Shown here in pieces: positions 35,194-47,999 of a DNA stretch of 64,000 nt. The stretch is from the NCBI RefSeq assembly GCF_965363235.1, contig NC_134839.1:80997410-81061409 (forward strand), written 5' to 3'. The stretch comes from Mytilus galloprovincialis. Lineage: Eukaryota > Mollusca > Bivalvia > Mytilida > Mytilidae. Position 1 is the stretch's first letter. Every line of letters starts with the position of its first letter. Made by a program: the position numbers and the translations under genes. Below the pieces are notes generated by a model. It was not told the DNA's origin. It searched no databases and saw only the letters and a list, made by a program, of their open reading frames with translations.

Positions 35194-35714
35194 CTACAAA
35201 ATGCTACAACAGGTGTTTGTTGTCTCGTGTTTCCTTGTTTCTATGTTTAATATTCTATTTCTGTAAAAATTCATTGGCTGGTAGTAATTTTCCTGAAGAA
35301 ATCGCTTTCCGATAAATAATACACTTATTACATTCCAGGATCCGTCGCCAATGGCTATAATGTCAAGGATATTCAGATTCGGGAAGTTATTAACTGGAAG
35401 TGTTTTTTTTCAAAGTTGACGGCTGACTTTGAGTCATCTTCAAAAAAGCATTTGTTTAATAACTTATCTGGTGAAAACAATTTGCACAATTTCAAAATCT
35501 CGTCCAGATCTGAATCGGTCAAAACTGAGCGCTTGTCCAATTCTGACACCTTTTGTCCGAAATTATAATTGTTTGCCATTAAACATTTAAACACACAGTT
35601 TAGATAACATAACAATCGTTTATTAAATTGAGCTGGAAGTAAATTATATTCTTCACTCAGAATCTCTGTAAAATCTAAGCTGCTCATGATCCCATGTATT
35701 TTTTGTTGGAACAC
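35194..35714 (-). CDS. unrecognised CaaX-ending protein, smaller paralogue with a frameshift
   Basis: An intronless minus-strand gene related to the one at 37468-38094. Shared text includes CYLNCVFKCL, LFSPDKLLNKCFFEDDSKSAV and, after the frame change, FLQENYYQPMNFYRNRI. It ends TCCSIL and TAG at 35194. The open frame from ATG 35714 runs 113 residues to a TGA at 35373. The rest of the family match continues in another frame from an A8 run (plus-strand T8 at 35403-35410). One added A, or two fewer, would restore it, so a homopolymer indel or sequencing error is likely. Length with the tail is about 173 residues, against 208 in the paralogue. Function unknown; the C-terminal Cys-Ser-Ile-Leu suggests prenylation and membrane attachment. 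Confidence 0.6.
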
Positions 35715-36249
35715 ATGTTCAGTATATAAGTCAATCTTTCAGTCAAGGTAATAACGACAAAGTCCCCCAAGAAATCCATTAAAAACACTAAAATGAAACA
35801 TAGGTTATGATGTTCCGTTTACAGTCCTCGAGTTTGACACAGAGTATACAAATGTCACATATATATTTAGCCTTTTGGATTACCTATATTCGATAAGTTT
35901 ATGTTGTGCCCTAAGGTCATAATTAATAGATCATTATTAATTTGTTTGTTACTGATTTCTAAGTTATTGGTTAGAAAATTGATTTGTTCTAAGTTTGGAA
36001 TATTTCCATAAAACGCGTGGTATCGTTAATAGCAGAATTGTTTAATTAATTTGATAGGATGAAGATATGTTGCTTTTTAAGAATTCGTATTTGAGTTTTA
36101 ACACGAACAATCTTAAGATTCGATAAAAAACCGGACTATGTGTGTTTGGATAATCTAAAAAATTAATAGTCATATCTAAAATTATCGATTCTCTAAACAC
36201 ATACAATCGATCAACCAGTCAATAGTTAAAAAGTAGTGCACGATTTAAA

Positions 36250-36960
36250 ATGATATTTAACGGCATTATGTCCATATCTTGTCAAACTTGTTTTCCAATG
36301 TTTCCCTTTTTTCTGCCAAGAACTGGTCTACATGTTTTTTTTTATTGTATCTTATTTGTTTCTCATAAAGCTTACATGTGTTCCAGAACATCACTTTCGT
36401 TTCCCAAATGATTGTCTTCATAATTTCCAGCGTATTCCTTCTGTTTCTTATATAACGGTCTACATCTGTTCTTTTGTATCTTTTTTCTCTCATAATAACT
36501 ACATGTGATCCAGTGTATCAATTTTGTTTCCTAAATGATTGTATACCTGTACTAATAGTGTGCCTTTTTGTTTTTTTCAAATGATTTTCTACATGAGTTC
36601 CAGTTTATCCCTTTTGATTCTTCAATTTACTGTCTTCATGAGTCCCGTGTTTCTTTTATGTTTCTCTTAAACTGTCCTAATGTGTGTTCAGTCAACTTCA
36701 GTGTATTCCTTTGGATTCTATAATGACTGTCTTAATGTGTTCCAATGTGTCACTTGTGTTTCGCTTATAACTGTCTACATTGGCTTTTGTCTTCCTTTTG
36801 TTTCTAAAAATCTACGTGTATTCCAGTGTATTTTGTTCTTCTCTCAAATGAGTCTTCTTATATTGTTTTGTAACCCGTCTGTTTCTCAAATGACTTTCTG
36901 AATGTGTTGAAGTATATATCATTTGTTTCTCAAATGATTGTCTATATGTGTTTCGTAAAA
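36250..36960. repeat. degenerate minisatellite, about 45-bp units
   Basis: Units follow the plus-strand pattern 'TGTCTACATGTGTTCCAGTG' then 'TATC.CTTTTGTTTCTCAAATGA'. There are roughly fifteen, all diverged. Two ORFs here (36266-36493 minus, 36680-36901 plus) are by-products of the repeat. Confidence 0.8.
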
Positions 36961-37467
36961 CCAAAACAATAATGTTCAGATGCACTACCCAAATTGACGA
37001 AAAAATTAAGACGTCAAAGAAGTGGCAAAGTATAGGAAGTTAGAATATGGAAAAAACACTACACATTTCACTGATTGTCTTGTCCTGACTAAAGCAATCT
37101 CTTAATAGCAATTTTGAAACGAAAGGGAAAAAAACCGGTATATTATCAAATCAAAAACCAACATAAATACATACTATACAGTTGATTATATTTCTATGGC
37201 TCTTGAAGTAAGGAAAATTGCACAACATGCGACAAGCTTTAAAATTATTCGAAAACAACTATGAAATTGTAAACGTTATGCTTATATAAAGTGTTATGAT
37301 TATATAAAGTATTATCACTATAACAGTTACATATTCAAAACAAGTTGATGAATAGTCATGAATCTTCAATTGGATTGTCTGTATTATATCATTGAGCGAA
37401 GAAACAGAATACATAAACTGTGTTAACTACAATAATCAAAATGGAATGGAACGTCATCACATTGGTA

Positions 37468-38094
37468 TTATAAAATACTACAGAAACAGGCATTGATATC
37501 ATCGTTTTTTTGCCTACTTTTAGATGTATCATTTTTACTCCTACACATGCTTATAGCCTCAGATATTTGCCGTATTCTAGTTTTGTAAAAATTCAATGGA
37601 GCATAATAATTATCTTGGAGGAACTGATGTTTGAAACACATAATGTTATAAACAGACCGCTGGTCTACTCCAATCTGTACAAAATCTGGAATCTTTATTT
37701 CTTTAGAAAGTTCATGTTTATGGTAAAATTCATTTATCAATACTCCGCATTTTTCATCATTTTCAAAAAAGCACCTGTTCACTAATCGGTCTGGTGATAG
37801 GGCTATTGCTAAAATGATCAGTTTGTCAATGTCCTGTGATGAAAGTTTGATATGATGTTCATAGTCTATTAAGTCTTCGATACTATCAGCATCTCTTATG
37901 TCCAACACTCTATATACACAATGTAGATAAAACATAAGACGTGCTCCAAGATGATTTGGTAGCGGCTCAAATACTCCAGAATATTCTTGATTGAAAAGCC
38001 AGGTTGGATACTGCTGCAACCAAGAATGATTCAACATTGACATTTGTCTTTCTCTATTTGACATAACAGAACCTGCTCGCCCATTTTTGTTCAT
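37468..38094 (-). CDS. unrecognised 208-residue protein ending in a CaaX box
   Basis: A single open exon from ATG 38094 to TAA at 37468. I do not recognise the family. It reads as a mostly helical, soluble protein: a polar N-terminus (ATGs at residues 1, 11 and 18), then LGARLMFYLHCVYRVLD, an acidic stretch, IDKLIILAIALSPDRLVNRCFFEN, IKIPDFVQIG, FKHQFLQDNYYAPLNFYKTRI, a Lys/Arg/Ser-rich linker, and the end CFCSIL. The last four residues fit the CaaX rule, and final Leu favours geranylgeranyl transfer; the Cys two positions earlier could be palmitoylated. No signal peptide or transmembrane helix is seen. The smaller paralogue lies 1.75 kb downstream on the same strand and keeps the same ending, which argues that the terminus matters. 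Both sit between dioxygenase copies 2 and 3. Confidence 0.75.
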   Translation of the reverse strand: MNKNGRAGSVMSNRERQMSMLNHSWLQQYPTWLFNQEYSGVFEPLPNHLGARLMFYLHCVYRVLDIRDADSIEDLIDYEHHIKLSSQDIDKLIILAIALSPDRLVNRCFFENDEKCGVLINEFYHKHELSKEIKIPDFVQIGVDQRSVYNIMCFKHQFLQDNYYAPLNFYKTRIRQISEAISMCRSKNDTSKSRQKNDDINACFCSIL

Positions 38095-38099
38095 TGCGA

Positions 38100-39960
38100 T
38101 GTATCGTATGCAATTTGTCTTTAGCTAAACAATGTTTGTATGCTTATTTCCTTTTGATTTTCTTCCGAAACCTGTTGTATCCAACTTTTGTTACCGACGT
38201 TTGCTATAATTTTTCACCACGGTAAATTTAAAGAACAATCATCTTTTTGTATTGAAAACTTTAATTTTCCATATGATTGATAATAGAATATTCAATAGAT
38301 ATTTCATTTTTTGAAGCGAAGTTTGAGCAACATATTTAGTTGACTATAACAATCTGCGTGTGGCTCTGTAATTATTCCATAAATCTACTTTCATTTTGTT
38401 TTTAATTTCATTTCTAATTAATTCTTCAAGTTAACAATAAGGACAGATTATTATAGAATTTGTAACAGTTATTTATTGAACTCAATATCCAGACAATCCT
38501 CCTAAATGACACCTTGTTTGTTTCAATGTCACAGAGGGACCAATTAGCGAATATGCTTACATACATAACTATGATCTTATAACGACAATAAATAAAAAAA
38601 AATATGCTCGGTACATATATATATCATCTATTAAAGATACGAGTAAGTAATCCTTAATACCAAGAAATATTATCTGATTTAATTTATTAAGATCTCCTAT
38701 CTTTTTGACAACAGTATTTGTTTTATTACTACTTGTCCCAATTCTTACAGGAAAATGTCTTCACATTCATACTAGTTAAATAAGGTTGTTTCACCAACGG
38801 AATATGGGCCAGAAGTTCCATACCTCCATGATTTAGTACTCCTCTCAGACATACTATGACCACTCATATAAATGCGCACAGCAACCTTGACTTGATACGC
38901 TCGAGATCACCAATGACCACGAAAGACATAACACATTTGCGAGATAAAAAATATAGATAACCAGAACAGGACAGCTAAAACATTTACAGTACCTTTTTTT
39001 ATTGATGTATTGCCCATGGTTTAGGATCGTGGCCCGGATTTGTTTCCACTCAATCGATTAATTACTTGTGAATTATGGTAATTAATGTCTCTTCAGTGAT
39101 GCTCGAGGTCAAAATGTATTAAGCAGTTTTCTATATAGTGTTTTGTAGACTATTGTTTGTATTTTCGTCGTTCTCCATTTTGTGCATTGATTTTGCCAAC
39201 CGTTCTACATATGCAGTTTGGTACCCGATTATGTTGTTTTGGTTAAGGAGTTCATGCAATGCAATTTAAAATCGGTATCGATATCGACACAGGTGGACTT
39301 GAACCTAGAATGAGTGACAAACGTGATGATTATAACTTTCGAATATGCATTTTTCAGTCTTTTAGATGTAAATCACCTTCTGTCCCATCGTATGGCTTTT
39401 TCTCAATAAATACTTTATGATCGTGCATATTCATATATCCGGGCTGAATAGCTAAGGGTGCTCCTTCCACAATAACTGTTCCAACGATATCTAAACAACT
39501 TTAATCAACACAATATAAGTTTTATGGTGTCCATCACGAATTGGCTACCCGATACAATTTTTCTGCGTTTCAATTTATAAGCGACATATTTTTTTAGCGG
39601 GTTTAAATATTTAGAAACCAGTTTCTATTGTGTCATATTTCCGATTGAAACATTTTAACTGAGTGTAGAGTTGTCAAGAAGATTGGTGCATGTACAAAAG
39701 TAAAAGTGGTATGACCATGTCGATGCACACGGTCTCATTTCTCCTGGAGTTCATGTGATGTCCATAGCTTCTTTTGTTTCCTTGATCTGTATTTTCTTAA
39801 TCTATTTATGAGATTTGAAGATCAGTATTTTAATGTTGCCTTTATTCATACAAGTGTACTTATAATATGCAAGGTCCCCTTTACATTGTCTTGATTCGTA
39901 GCAGTCTCATAGACGATCATACAGATATCGATTTACTATAAGAATTTCCAAAAACCTTAA
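38100..39960. other. intergenic stretch, no gene seen
   Basis: AT-rich sequence upstream of the 208-residue gene. The ends of dispersed repeats are visible ('GGATTTGTTTCCACTCAATCGATTAATTACTTGTGAATT' near 39037). The promoter of the 208-residue gene should lie at its left edge but has no clear motif. Confidence 0.45.
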
Positions 39961-39984
39961 TATAATACAATTGAAAATAAAATG

Positions 39985-40205
39985 GGGAATGTGTCAAAGA
40001 CCCCCCCCCCCCCCCCCCAAAAAAAAAAACGACCAAAGAACGGAAAACAGCCGAAGGCCACCAATGGGTCTTCAACTAAGCGAGAAAATCCCGCACCCGG
40101 AAGCGGGCTTCAGCTTGCCGCTGGATAAAAATAGTTCAGTGAGAATTTACGTCATACTTAACTTCAAAACATAAATATGAACTAAAATAAAAAAAAAAAA
40201 AAAAT
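39985..40205 (+). repeat. dispersed repeat with C18-A11 tract
   Basis: A run of 18 C (40001-40018) followed by 11 A interrupts the repeat 'GGGGAATGTGTCAAAGA...GACCAAAGAACGGAAAACAGCCGAAGGCCACC'. It continues with 'GAAGCGGGCTTCAGC' and ends in A15. It is the reverse of the family at 15790-15920. The C tract is probably unstable and may be wrong in length. Confidence 0.6.
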
Positions 40206-40402
40206 AGAATATGAGACTAATAAATGCCAGAGGATAAAAATAACAATAGCGTGTGTTTATTACCAAGTTATTTGTCTGTCTACTATATTTGGATATTGAT
40301 AACCGAATATGGAAAATGTTTACTAAAAAGTAAAACATAAGTTATGATCAATGCAACTAGTTGTATTAATAAATTTATAGTAATAAAATTATATTATTAA
40401 TA

Positions 40403-40408
40403 TTTATT
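40403..40408 (-). terminator. candidate polyadenylation signal of dioxygenase copy 3
   Basis: TTTATT on the plus strand is AATAAA on the minus strand, 130 bases after the copy 3 stop codon. Confidence 0.35.
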
Positions 40409-40537
40409 TTTATTGGATGAAGCGTTATTTTATTTACGACAACTTGTATTTCGTCTGATGTTTTTAAAAAATCTCTATCTCCATCCAACTACAATGTATA
40501 TGAACGTTTATACGTTGCCGAAAAAAACCCGCATATG

Positions 40538-43500
40538 TTAGTGGGATTGATCTTTCCTGCCAATCATTGTTGTATTTGTATTTGGATGTTGAAATTCCTT
40601 TCCAGACATGTCTGTAAAATTTGTACATTCCTTGATTGCAGAATCTGGAACCTGAAATAATAATTGGACCAATTGACCATTGTGCACGTGCAACTCATGT
40701 TTATAAATTGAAACAGAATATTCTTTCCTCTATTTATACTATTCGGAGAGAAAAAAAAAGAGACAGGTGAAAGTATTATTAAACAGTGTATATAATCATG
40801 TTAAATATTTTTCTCTTTACCAATATAAGTACAAAGTATTTCAATTGTGAACTTTCCATTTCTAAGTAGCAACATTCCAGCAGCGCCTGCATACGGAGTA
40901 TATATCTTCCAATTGATACGATATTTACGGGCTTGTATTTCCTATCATGATTTCCTTGAGAGAGGATTGCTACTCAAAAGGAAGCTATTAAAGATATTTC
41001 CCGGATTTGCAATAACATAAGCAACACGATGGATGCCACATGTGGAGCAGGATCTGCTTAACCTTCCGGAGCACCTGAGATCACCCCCAGTTTTTGATGG
41101 GGTTCGTGTTAGTTTTCTATGTTGTGTCTTCTGTACTATTATTTGTCTGTTTGTCTTTTTAGTTTAAGCCATGGAATTGTCATTTTATTTTTTATCTATG
41201 AGTTTGACTCTCCCTCTGGTATCTTTCGTCCCTCTCTAGAGTAAGAGACTGGTTGGCTTGCTTGCCTTGCTTGATTTGTTTGTACTAATGTTTGCTCAAA
41301 CATGACAATTAGGATTGATACCTGCAAACAATTATAAGTCGATGGAGTTTAAACATCATATTTATAATTGATTGGCCATTATCAAATAATCAAAGGAGTA
41401 GGTCCGGTAAGGGCCGATTATGGCATCAAATTTTAAGTTCATCTGACGAAAGATTTTTGACACTTTTTAAACACTTTAGTATCTATTTCAGTTGATTCAA
41501 TGAGTTTATGTGAAAGATTTTTACTGATTTAGTAATTAAAAACGCTCCGATTCAAGCTTAAATATAAAAAAATCTATCAAATATGCCAAGAAAATGTCAT
41601 TTTTCAGATGGCTTTTATCAAATATGATAGTGAACACATCCGTGTTCATCCTCAACCTTTATATATATTATGTATTATCATCAAATACAACTTACATTTC
41701 AATATTAAGAATGAACACAAATGCGGCCATTTTCATTTAAGACGGAAAAATTTAACTAATATGCTAAAATTGTAAAGATTTCAGTAATTAAGCATGAGTA
41801 AATGATGCTAGTACCCGATATATGAGCATTGTATTGTCAAAAACAGCCCATATCTATGTATAAGAAGCATTCTTCTTTCCATAAATAACTAACAGTTTAC
41901 ATTTTAACAATTTTGTAATTGCTATATTTTTGGGCCAAAAAGGGGTCTTACTGAACCTACCCCTTTACCTATACTAGTGTACACGTTTAAATTCCGTCCA
42001 CTTATATTGTTTGCATATGTCAATTATATTTACTTTTACGTTTTGTGTACATTTTCACAATACTCCCGAATGAAAAAGAGTAAGCTACGATCGTTTTTTC
42101 TGATGCATGTCAATTTTGTTAAAAGATCTGCCTTTAAGGCTACATTGAGCCAAAATGATAAAAACTACCTTCTGTATGGGGGTATATTGAGCATGATGAT
42201 GTTCCATGACGGATTCATTAGAGGCTTTGTTGTAACACATGAGGAATCCAATCCTTCTCATCTTACTACGATTCGGACTGCTGTAGTGTAGTGTATTAGA
42301 ATGGAGAAACAAAACATCTCCTGTAAAGAAAATGAAAGATGTTTCTAAGTATTAAAGCTATCATCGAAACTAGAAAATCTACTTCATAAATTGATCTTAT
42401 ATATTATACTGACAAAGGTATACGACTTTAACCAAAACATTTATAACTATCGTGATTTCAATTTTTCAAATTGTCAACTTGCCATTACTCAGAAGTATCA
42501 AAAAATTATTTCACTAAAATACCGAGCTCCGACGAAAATTCAAAACAGAAAGTCCCTTATCAAATGGCAAAAATCCAATCCTCAACAATATCAAGCAAAT
42601 GGACAACAACTGTCATATTCCTTACTCGATACAGGCATTTTCTTATAGCTAAATTCTATTATATTGAAAACGACGTGTGAACAAAACAAATACACATAAT
42701 AGGTAAAAACGTCATATAAGTCAACATTGGGTTATCATCTTAATCAATATAAATCAAACAAATATGTAAACACATATTTACCTTGGCACAATAACACAAT
42801 GACGGGATTTATAAACACAGGGCCACGTCATATGTAGCAAAGAAACACACAATGCATACAGACACAGCATATTAGCAAAAATGAAAGACAATAATACAAA
42901 AATTATCATAGAACAATTACACTCTGTCCCAGCCTACTGAAATGACACATACCAACGAATACGTTACGCACATACAATTTCGTTCTTTACAGACCTCATT
43001 AACAGGATACACAAAACTGCTACAGCATAGTTATTAGGAAACAAGAATGAAAACCATATCATGGTTATACGGTCAGCATCGATTATTAATTGATGGACCG
43101 ATATATATATATACCCAATGTGTATGTGTCTAAATGATGGGTATGCGTCTAAACCCACTAACGATATGCTTTTGCGGTCTAAAACCTTTCAATACCAAAA
43201 AATAAGCTGATATGTAAATTTACTATTTGTGGCCTATTCATGAGGTTTAAATATACACCTTATCGTTATTTGTTTGCCATACATTTGGACATTACAAAGA
43301 TTCCCGTCATTTGTTTACGTAATAATGGATATGACGTATCAATAGAAAAACGATTGTTGTTTGACGATAATATTTTAAGTGTCACAGAATCTTTGGTTAA
43401 GTCTTAATTGCGATAATGTGTATAGACCGATGCCTACCATGTCACGCATCCTGTTTCGTTCATTTTGGGTTAAATATGATTTCCTGGTTTTTGTTTCTTA

Positions 43501-46500
43501 AATTTGATTTTGTATCTTCTGAATTTATGAGATTTGAACATCGGTTCTATCTAATTTGTAAAACAGAGAAGACAAAATAGTCAAAGGTTACAGTGTAGTA
43601 ATTGAGTAAGCCAAAAGCGCGTTTTGTCTACAAAAAAATCATCCCTGACGCTGGAATCAAAAAGATCAAAAGTAAGAATTTGAATAAAGTGATACTGATA
43701 TCATAAAACTATCGGAATTTGCTTTTTCTGAAGTGTAGGATTACCTTTCTCCATCTCAGCTTTGACATGAGGGCATCTCTCCTTAATAGATTCTAGACGT
43801 GACAGTTCGGCAACTTGATTTTGTCCATCATCAACATGGTGATCTAACCGTCCACATTTATTGGATCCTGCTAAAACCTGTATCACAAAAATATGATATA
43901 GTATGAATACTATTAGACTGATTTGATGCTATTAAATCCATATCACAAAGTATGAATAGTATGTTAACTGAATGAATGGCTAAATTTATAACAAATAAAA
44001 GTATGCAATATCATGATGAAAGTCTAAACCCTATCAAAAGAATAGTATGTAAAAAGTTACTGGTTGAAAACAAAATCGAAAACAAAATTTTGAAAAGTAT
44101 GTAAACTGACTTGATTACGTTAATACTCAAAGACTGTTTTACTATAGGTGCTTTTTGTTTTGCAATTCTTGAATCACATCAATTTATTCAAAGTGTATAG
44201 AAGACTTTCAGATTCAGCTAGTGGGTATTCGGTATTCTAGTTTTATTAATTTATGAATTATGAAATTAAACAAATAAATGTTCGTTTTTCTTACTGGCTA
44301 TTTTTATTTTTTTTCTGTGATTTCACTAACAAACATAGACCATAACGAACCTCCAGACATCCGTTTTCAATCGTGCTGGGATCAACTGCAACCCAAACAG
44401 TCAGCAAGTCAGGGAAAAGGTTACCGTAATGATACCAATAGCTTTAAAATATTAAATGCATTAAACATATGTATTGTTACAAATAATCAAACCTCATCAT
44501 AAATATAATGAGAATATGTATTTCTTCAAAATGAGAAATCAAGTGAACTTTCTTTGATTACAAGTAATCAATAATATTTGCTACCAATGATTGTTCGCAT
44601 TCTGTACATATCATAATTTAGGAAAATGTAATTGAATAGCCATATTAGACTTTGTAGAAAATAAACAGCAGATATTCCTTATTCGGCTAAGTTAACGCAA
44701 GTTTAAGTTATACAAGATCATAGTGAACGAATAACGAGATATGTGTAATAATAAACTGTACTCGTAATTGATAGGATAGTTAGAATATAAAGTTCAAACA
44801 AAGATAATATTTGCGAAAATAGTAACCCGTAATCCTGATGCCAGTATATAGGGCCAGACACTTCAGGTTCCTTCATAATCAACTTAGCATGGTAGTGATA
44901 CACTTCGCCATCAAGTAACTAAACATATTAAGAAAGCAAAAACAAACATGAAATATTGAACAGTAGCAAAATATACCAAACAATAAGTAAAATAACAAAA
45001 AAATACCGAACTCAAAGGAAAATTAAAACGAAAAGGCTCTTATCAAATGGCAAAATCAAATAGCAATAATAAACTTTCAATAACGTGTTGTTTTCATCAT
45101 TACATCAATGGGTCAATACCTCTATCATCGAGAGTACTTCGGTACTGACATGATTTAAAACAACCCTTTTTAAAATTTTCAGTTAATAAATTTTGAAATA
45201 ATAAAAAACTAGCAAAGTTAGCCTTAGTTGATTTGGCTACTTTATTAGTTATTTTTGGTTATATAGCTCTTCAATTGTTTCGGTTCTTATAAATCCTTGG
45301 CTTTCAAATATTTGGCTTTGGGCGTTGTTGTTTTTAACAGATGTGTTATAAATACGGGACTATATTGAATAACTAAGTACTTACCTTTTCACAACTACTC
45401 ACTATTTTCTCTGATCTAGATACAATTCCAGTGACGTCAGTACCAGGATGTCTCCAAACAACTCGTATTATCTTATTTTCTTTATCTTCTAGCTTAAATA
45501 ATATGATGTTTCTATGTTATCTATCATCAATGATGACATTAAAATAAAAGATGAATAAAAATCTAATTTTAAAATAAACATTATTCTATGTAAACGATTA
45601 CGAAACATCAACCAAACCTATGCTGGACACCATTTATATATACACTCATATACTCTCAAGTATGCTATTGCAACTTATTTGTTAAGAAACAACTTTAGTT
45701 CCAACTCCATCTGGCAAAGTTGACTTTTGATGTTTTTGTGTATTATTTATATATCCTTTTTTGTAATACAGTTCGTCTCCGTTTCGGTTCTAAAAATTTA
45801 TTGGCATTCAAAATATTCGGTATTAAACGTATCTGATTAAAGAAAATCCAGAAAAGTGCTTAGGACTCTTTAAATTTATTAAGATTTATTTCCATTTTTA
45901 TAAAATTCATTTAAGCATTTATTACACAAGCTTGACTCCATTCTATAAAAACATATATCAGTGTTGCTTTATTTCAAGTGACTTGCATGTATGTAGGCAT
46001 CAGACAAAAATCATCTATGTAGACATCAGATAAAAATCATCTATGTTAAAACCAAACGTACCGAGTATTTGTTCCCCATAAACTTTTCTCCGGTCACACA
46101 TTTCTCTATTTTGTTAATCTCCTCTTTGTCAAGCATATTACTATAAAAATATATGTTTGTTATTATAAAGGCAGGGAATAAAACATTTGGACAACATACC
46201 AAAACTTTCTCTCTTTATCTTTATCCAATGTGTATCAAGATTCCTCTCGTAGTCATACTCACACGATATATGATCATATCAATAAGGGTTAAAAATATAG
46301 AAAGTTTACCAATGTCAGTTAACATACCAACAGGACAAATATCGATATGACATTAAATATCGTCTGTCCGTTGGTCAATCAACCCCACTTTTGTATGAGC
46401 TACTGTCTGTTCATGAACAACTTGAAAAAAAGTTTGTGAAACGATTACATAATCTTGCTCACAGATTGTTCTTTTTCACATTTATTTTAGTTCTTAATTT

Positions 46501-47962
46501 CAAAGGATTTCTTAGATCAACTCAGACAGAGCATGGACTTTATTTTACCAGTATACTACGCTACACTACATATTTCATTCAGAATTTAATTAAACTTTCT
46601 CAGAATCTTATTATGTTTGCCTCAATGATTTTGTTATGGACTTTGAAACGGGCGTGGGTATCTTAACGTGACGATTCCCTGCATTTACCTATACTTATAT
46701 TATCTTTGGCTCTCTGAGCAGTTATCGTCGAAGTGTTTCTGATCTAGATTAGCATAGAAAAGCGTTGCAGGAAGATCGAATTTGATTTCCTGACTATCAT
46801 GAAAATCAAAATCATGATCGGTGTCAAATATCAATAATGAAAAAGACAAAAACATGTTTATAATAGTTATCAAAGGTACCAGGATTATAATTTAGTACGC
46901 CAGACGCGCGTTTCGTCTACATAAGACTCATCAGTGACGCTCATATCACAATATTTATAAAGCCAAACAATTTCAAAGTTGAAGAGCATTGAGGGTCCAA
47001 AATTTCCAAAAAATTTTGCCAAATACGGCCAAATAAGGTAATCTATCCCTAGGATAAGAAAATCCTTAGATTTCGAAAAAAATCAAAATTTTGTAAACAG
47101 GAAATTTGTAAAAATGACCACATTATTGATATTCATGTTAACACCGAAATGTTGACTACTGGGTTGGTGATACACTCGGTGACGAAACGTCCACCAGCAG
47201 TGGCATCGACCTAGTGGTGTAAATAGTTATCAAAGGTACCAGGATTATAATTTAGTACGCCAGACGCGCGTTTCGTCCATATAAACTATTCATAGATACC
47301 AGGATTGAAATTTATAAAAAAAAGTATTGTCAGATTATTAATACTAACCGTATGATAAGATACCCATTGTCATGATAGTCATTGTACATTTGTTCTGTAA
47401 GCTTAAAAGGCTCAGTGAATCTGTAGTCTAAAAGAAATTTACATAAGTCTAACAAATTAATTTTGATAAAAGTAAATAAATGCATTGAGAAATAATTTTG
47501 AAGCTAATGTTCTAATCCCACATGCAAGTTGGTCGTAGACTAATTTGTCTACCATTTTATGGTCCTTGCGGTCATATAGCTCAATTTTTTTTTGGTAGTT
47601 GCAGATTATTGGCTCTGAGAGTTAATAATAAAGATTGATACAGATAAGCACTTTGGACAAACCAATTTTTAAAGTATTATTTTCATTTTCCAATGTAATT
47701 TAAAGTGTATATGAATATGTACCATATGTACTATAGAATATAAATTAAAAGGAATAATCCTATTTTATGAAGGGGGAAACAATTGCAAGCCTAACATGTA
47801 CGCTGTATTATTATTCACTTCATACGTATAATGTAGATTGTTTAAAAGGTGCTTGTGTCTAATTTGTTATCTAGTAGGTGGTACTTGTCTTTTTTCTGTG
47901 CATGTTAAAAACATTAAAGTTGACAAGTAGATTCATAGATTCATACCTGATCCAATATCCAT
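40538..47962 (-). CDS. phytanoyl-CoA dioxygenase-like protein, copy 3 (intact)
   Basis: Fe(II)/2-oxoglutarate-dependent oxygenase, PhyH family. Nine minus-strand exons, all with GT/AG and matching phase: E1 47947-47962 (MDIGS), E2 47349-47427 ([20 protein letters not shown]), E3 46062-46140 ([15 protein letters not shown]), E4 45385-45492 ([20 protein letters not shown]), E5 44827-44918 ([15 protein letters not shown] to WHQDYG), E6 44351-44441 ([20 protein letters not shown]), E7 43745-43877 ([20 protein letters not shown]), E8 42169-42320 ([13 protein letters not shown] to [13 protein letters not shown]) and E9 40538-40651 ([22 protein letters not shown]). 864 bases, 287 residues. Predicted iron ligands are H121, D123 and H211, and R222 should bind 2-oxoglutarate; this spacing matches human PHYH (175, 177, 264, 275). 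No peroxisomal PTS1 or signal peptide is seen (end is QSH), so a cytosolic protein is likely. The substrate is unknown. An acceptor at 47981-47982 shows that a 5' UTR exon lies upstream. Confidence 0.92.
40870..41250 (+). mobile_element. Penelope-like retroelement fragment with tail, in copy 3 intron 8
   Basis: The plus strand encodes [19 protein letters not shown] and [16 protein letters not shown] near 40868-40995. The non-coding tail follows ('CTTCCGGAGCACCTGAGATC', then 'GTTCGTGTTAGTTTTCTATG', then 'AGTTTGACTCTCCCTCTGGT'). It is a 3' fossil fragment, broken, and the family is only moderately certain. Confidence 0.6.
42500..42760 (-). repeat. dispersed mussel repeat in copy 3 intron 7
   Basis: 'AATGGCAAAA..CAA' then 'AATGGACAACAACTGTCATATTCCTTACTCGATACAGGCATTTTC' matches 50640-50730 in the same orientation and 62550-62600 in reverse. 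Confidence 0.7.
46855..47290 (+). repeat. 'GACGCGCGTTTCGTC' satellite, one unit plus repeat start
   Basis: The text 'ATAGTTATCAAAGGTACCAGG' then 'ACGCCAGACGCGCGTTTCGTC' occurs at 46867-46918 and again at 47226-47277, about 359 bp apart. Between them lie 'AGACTCATCAGTGACGCTCA', 'GCCAAATACGGCCAAATAAG' and 'GACGAAACGTCCACCAGCAG'. The family recurs at 32620-33005, 59140-59640, 61935-62175 and 62870-63420. It lies in copy 3 intron 2. Confidence 0.85.
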
Positions 47963-47999
47963 CTTGAAGTCTTTAGATACCTACAAAAAATGACTTATT

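Noticed and set aside
36266-36493. 75-residue basic ORF as a gene
   Set aside because: It lies wholly in a 45-bp minisatellite and its residues repeat with the unit.
42391-42680. Short plus-strand ORFs in copy 3 intron 7
   Set aside because: They fall in a dispersed repeat found elsewhere in the window, so they are repeat by-products.
46391-46666. 91-residue ORF upstream of copy 3 exon 3
   Set aside because: No recognisable motif; it lies in an intron and looks like chance open sequence.
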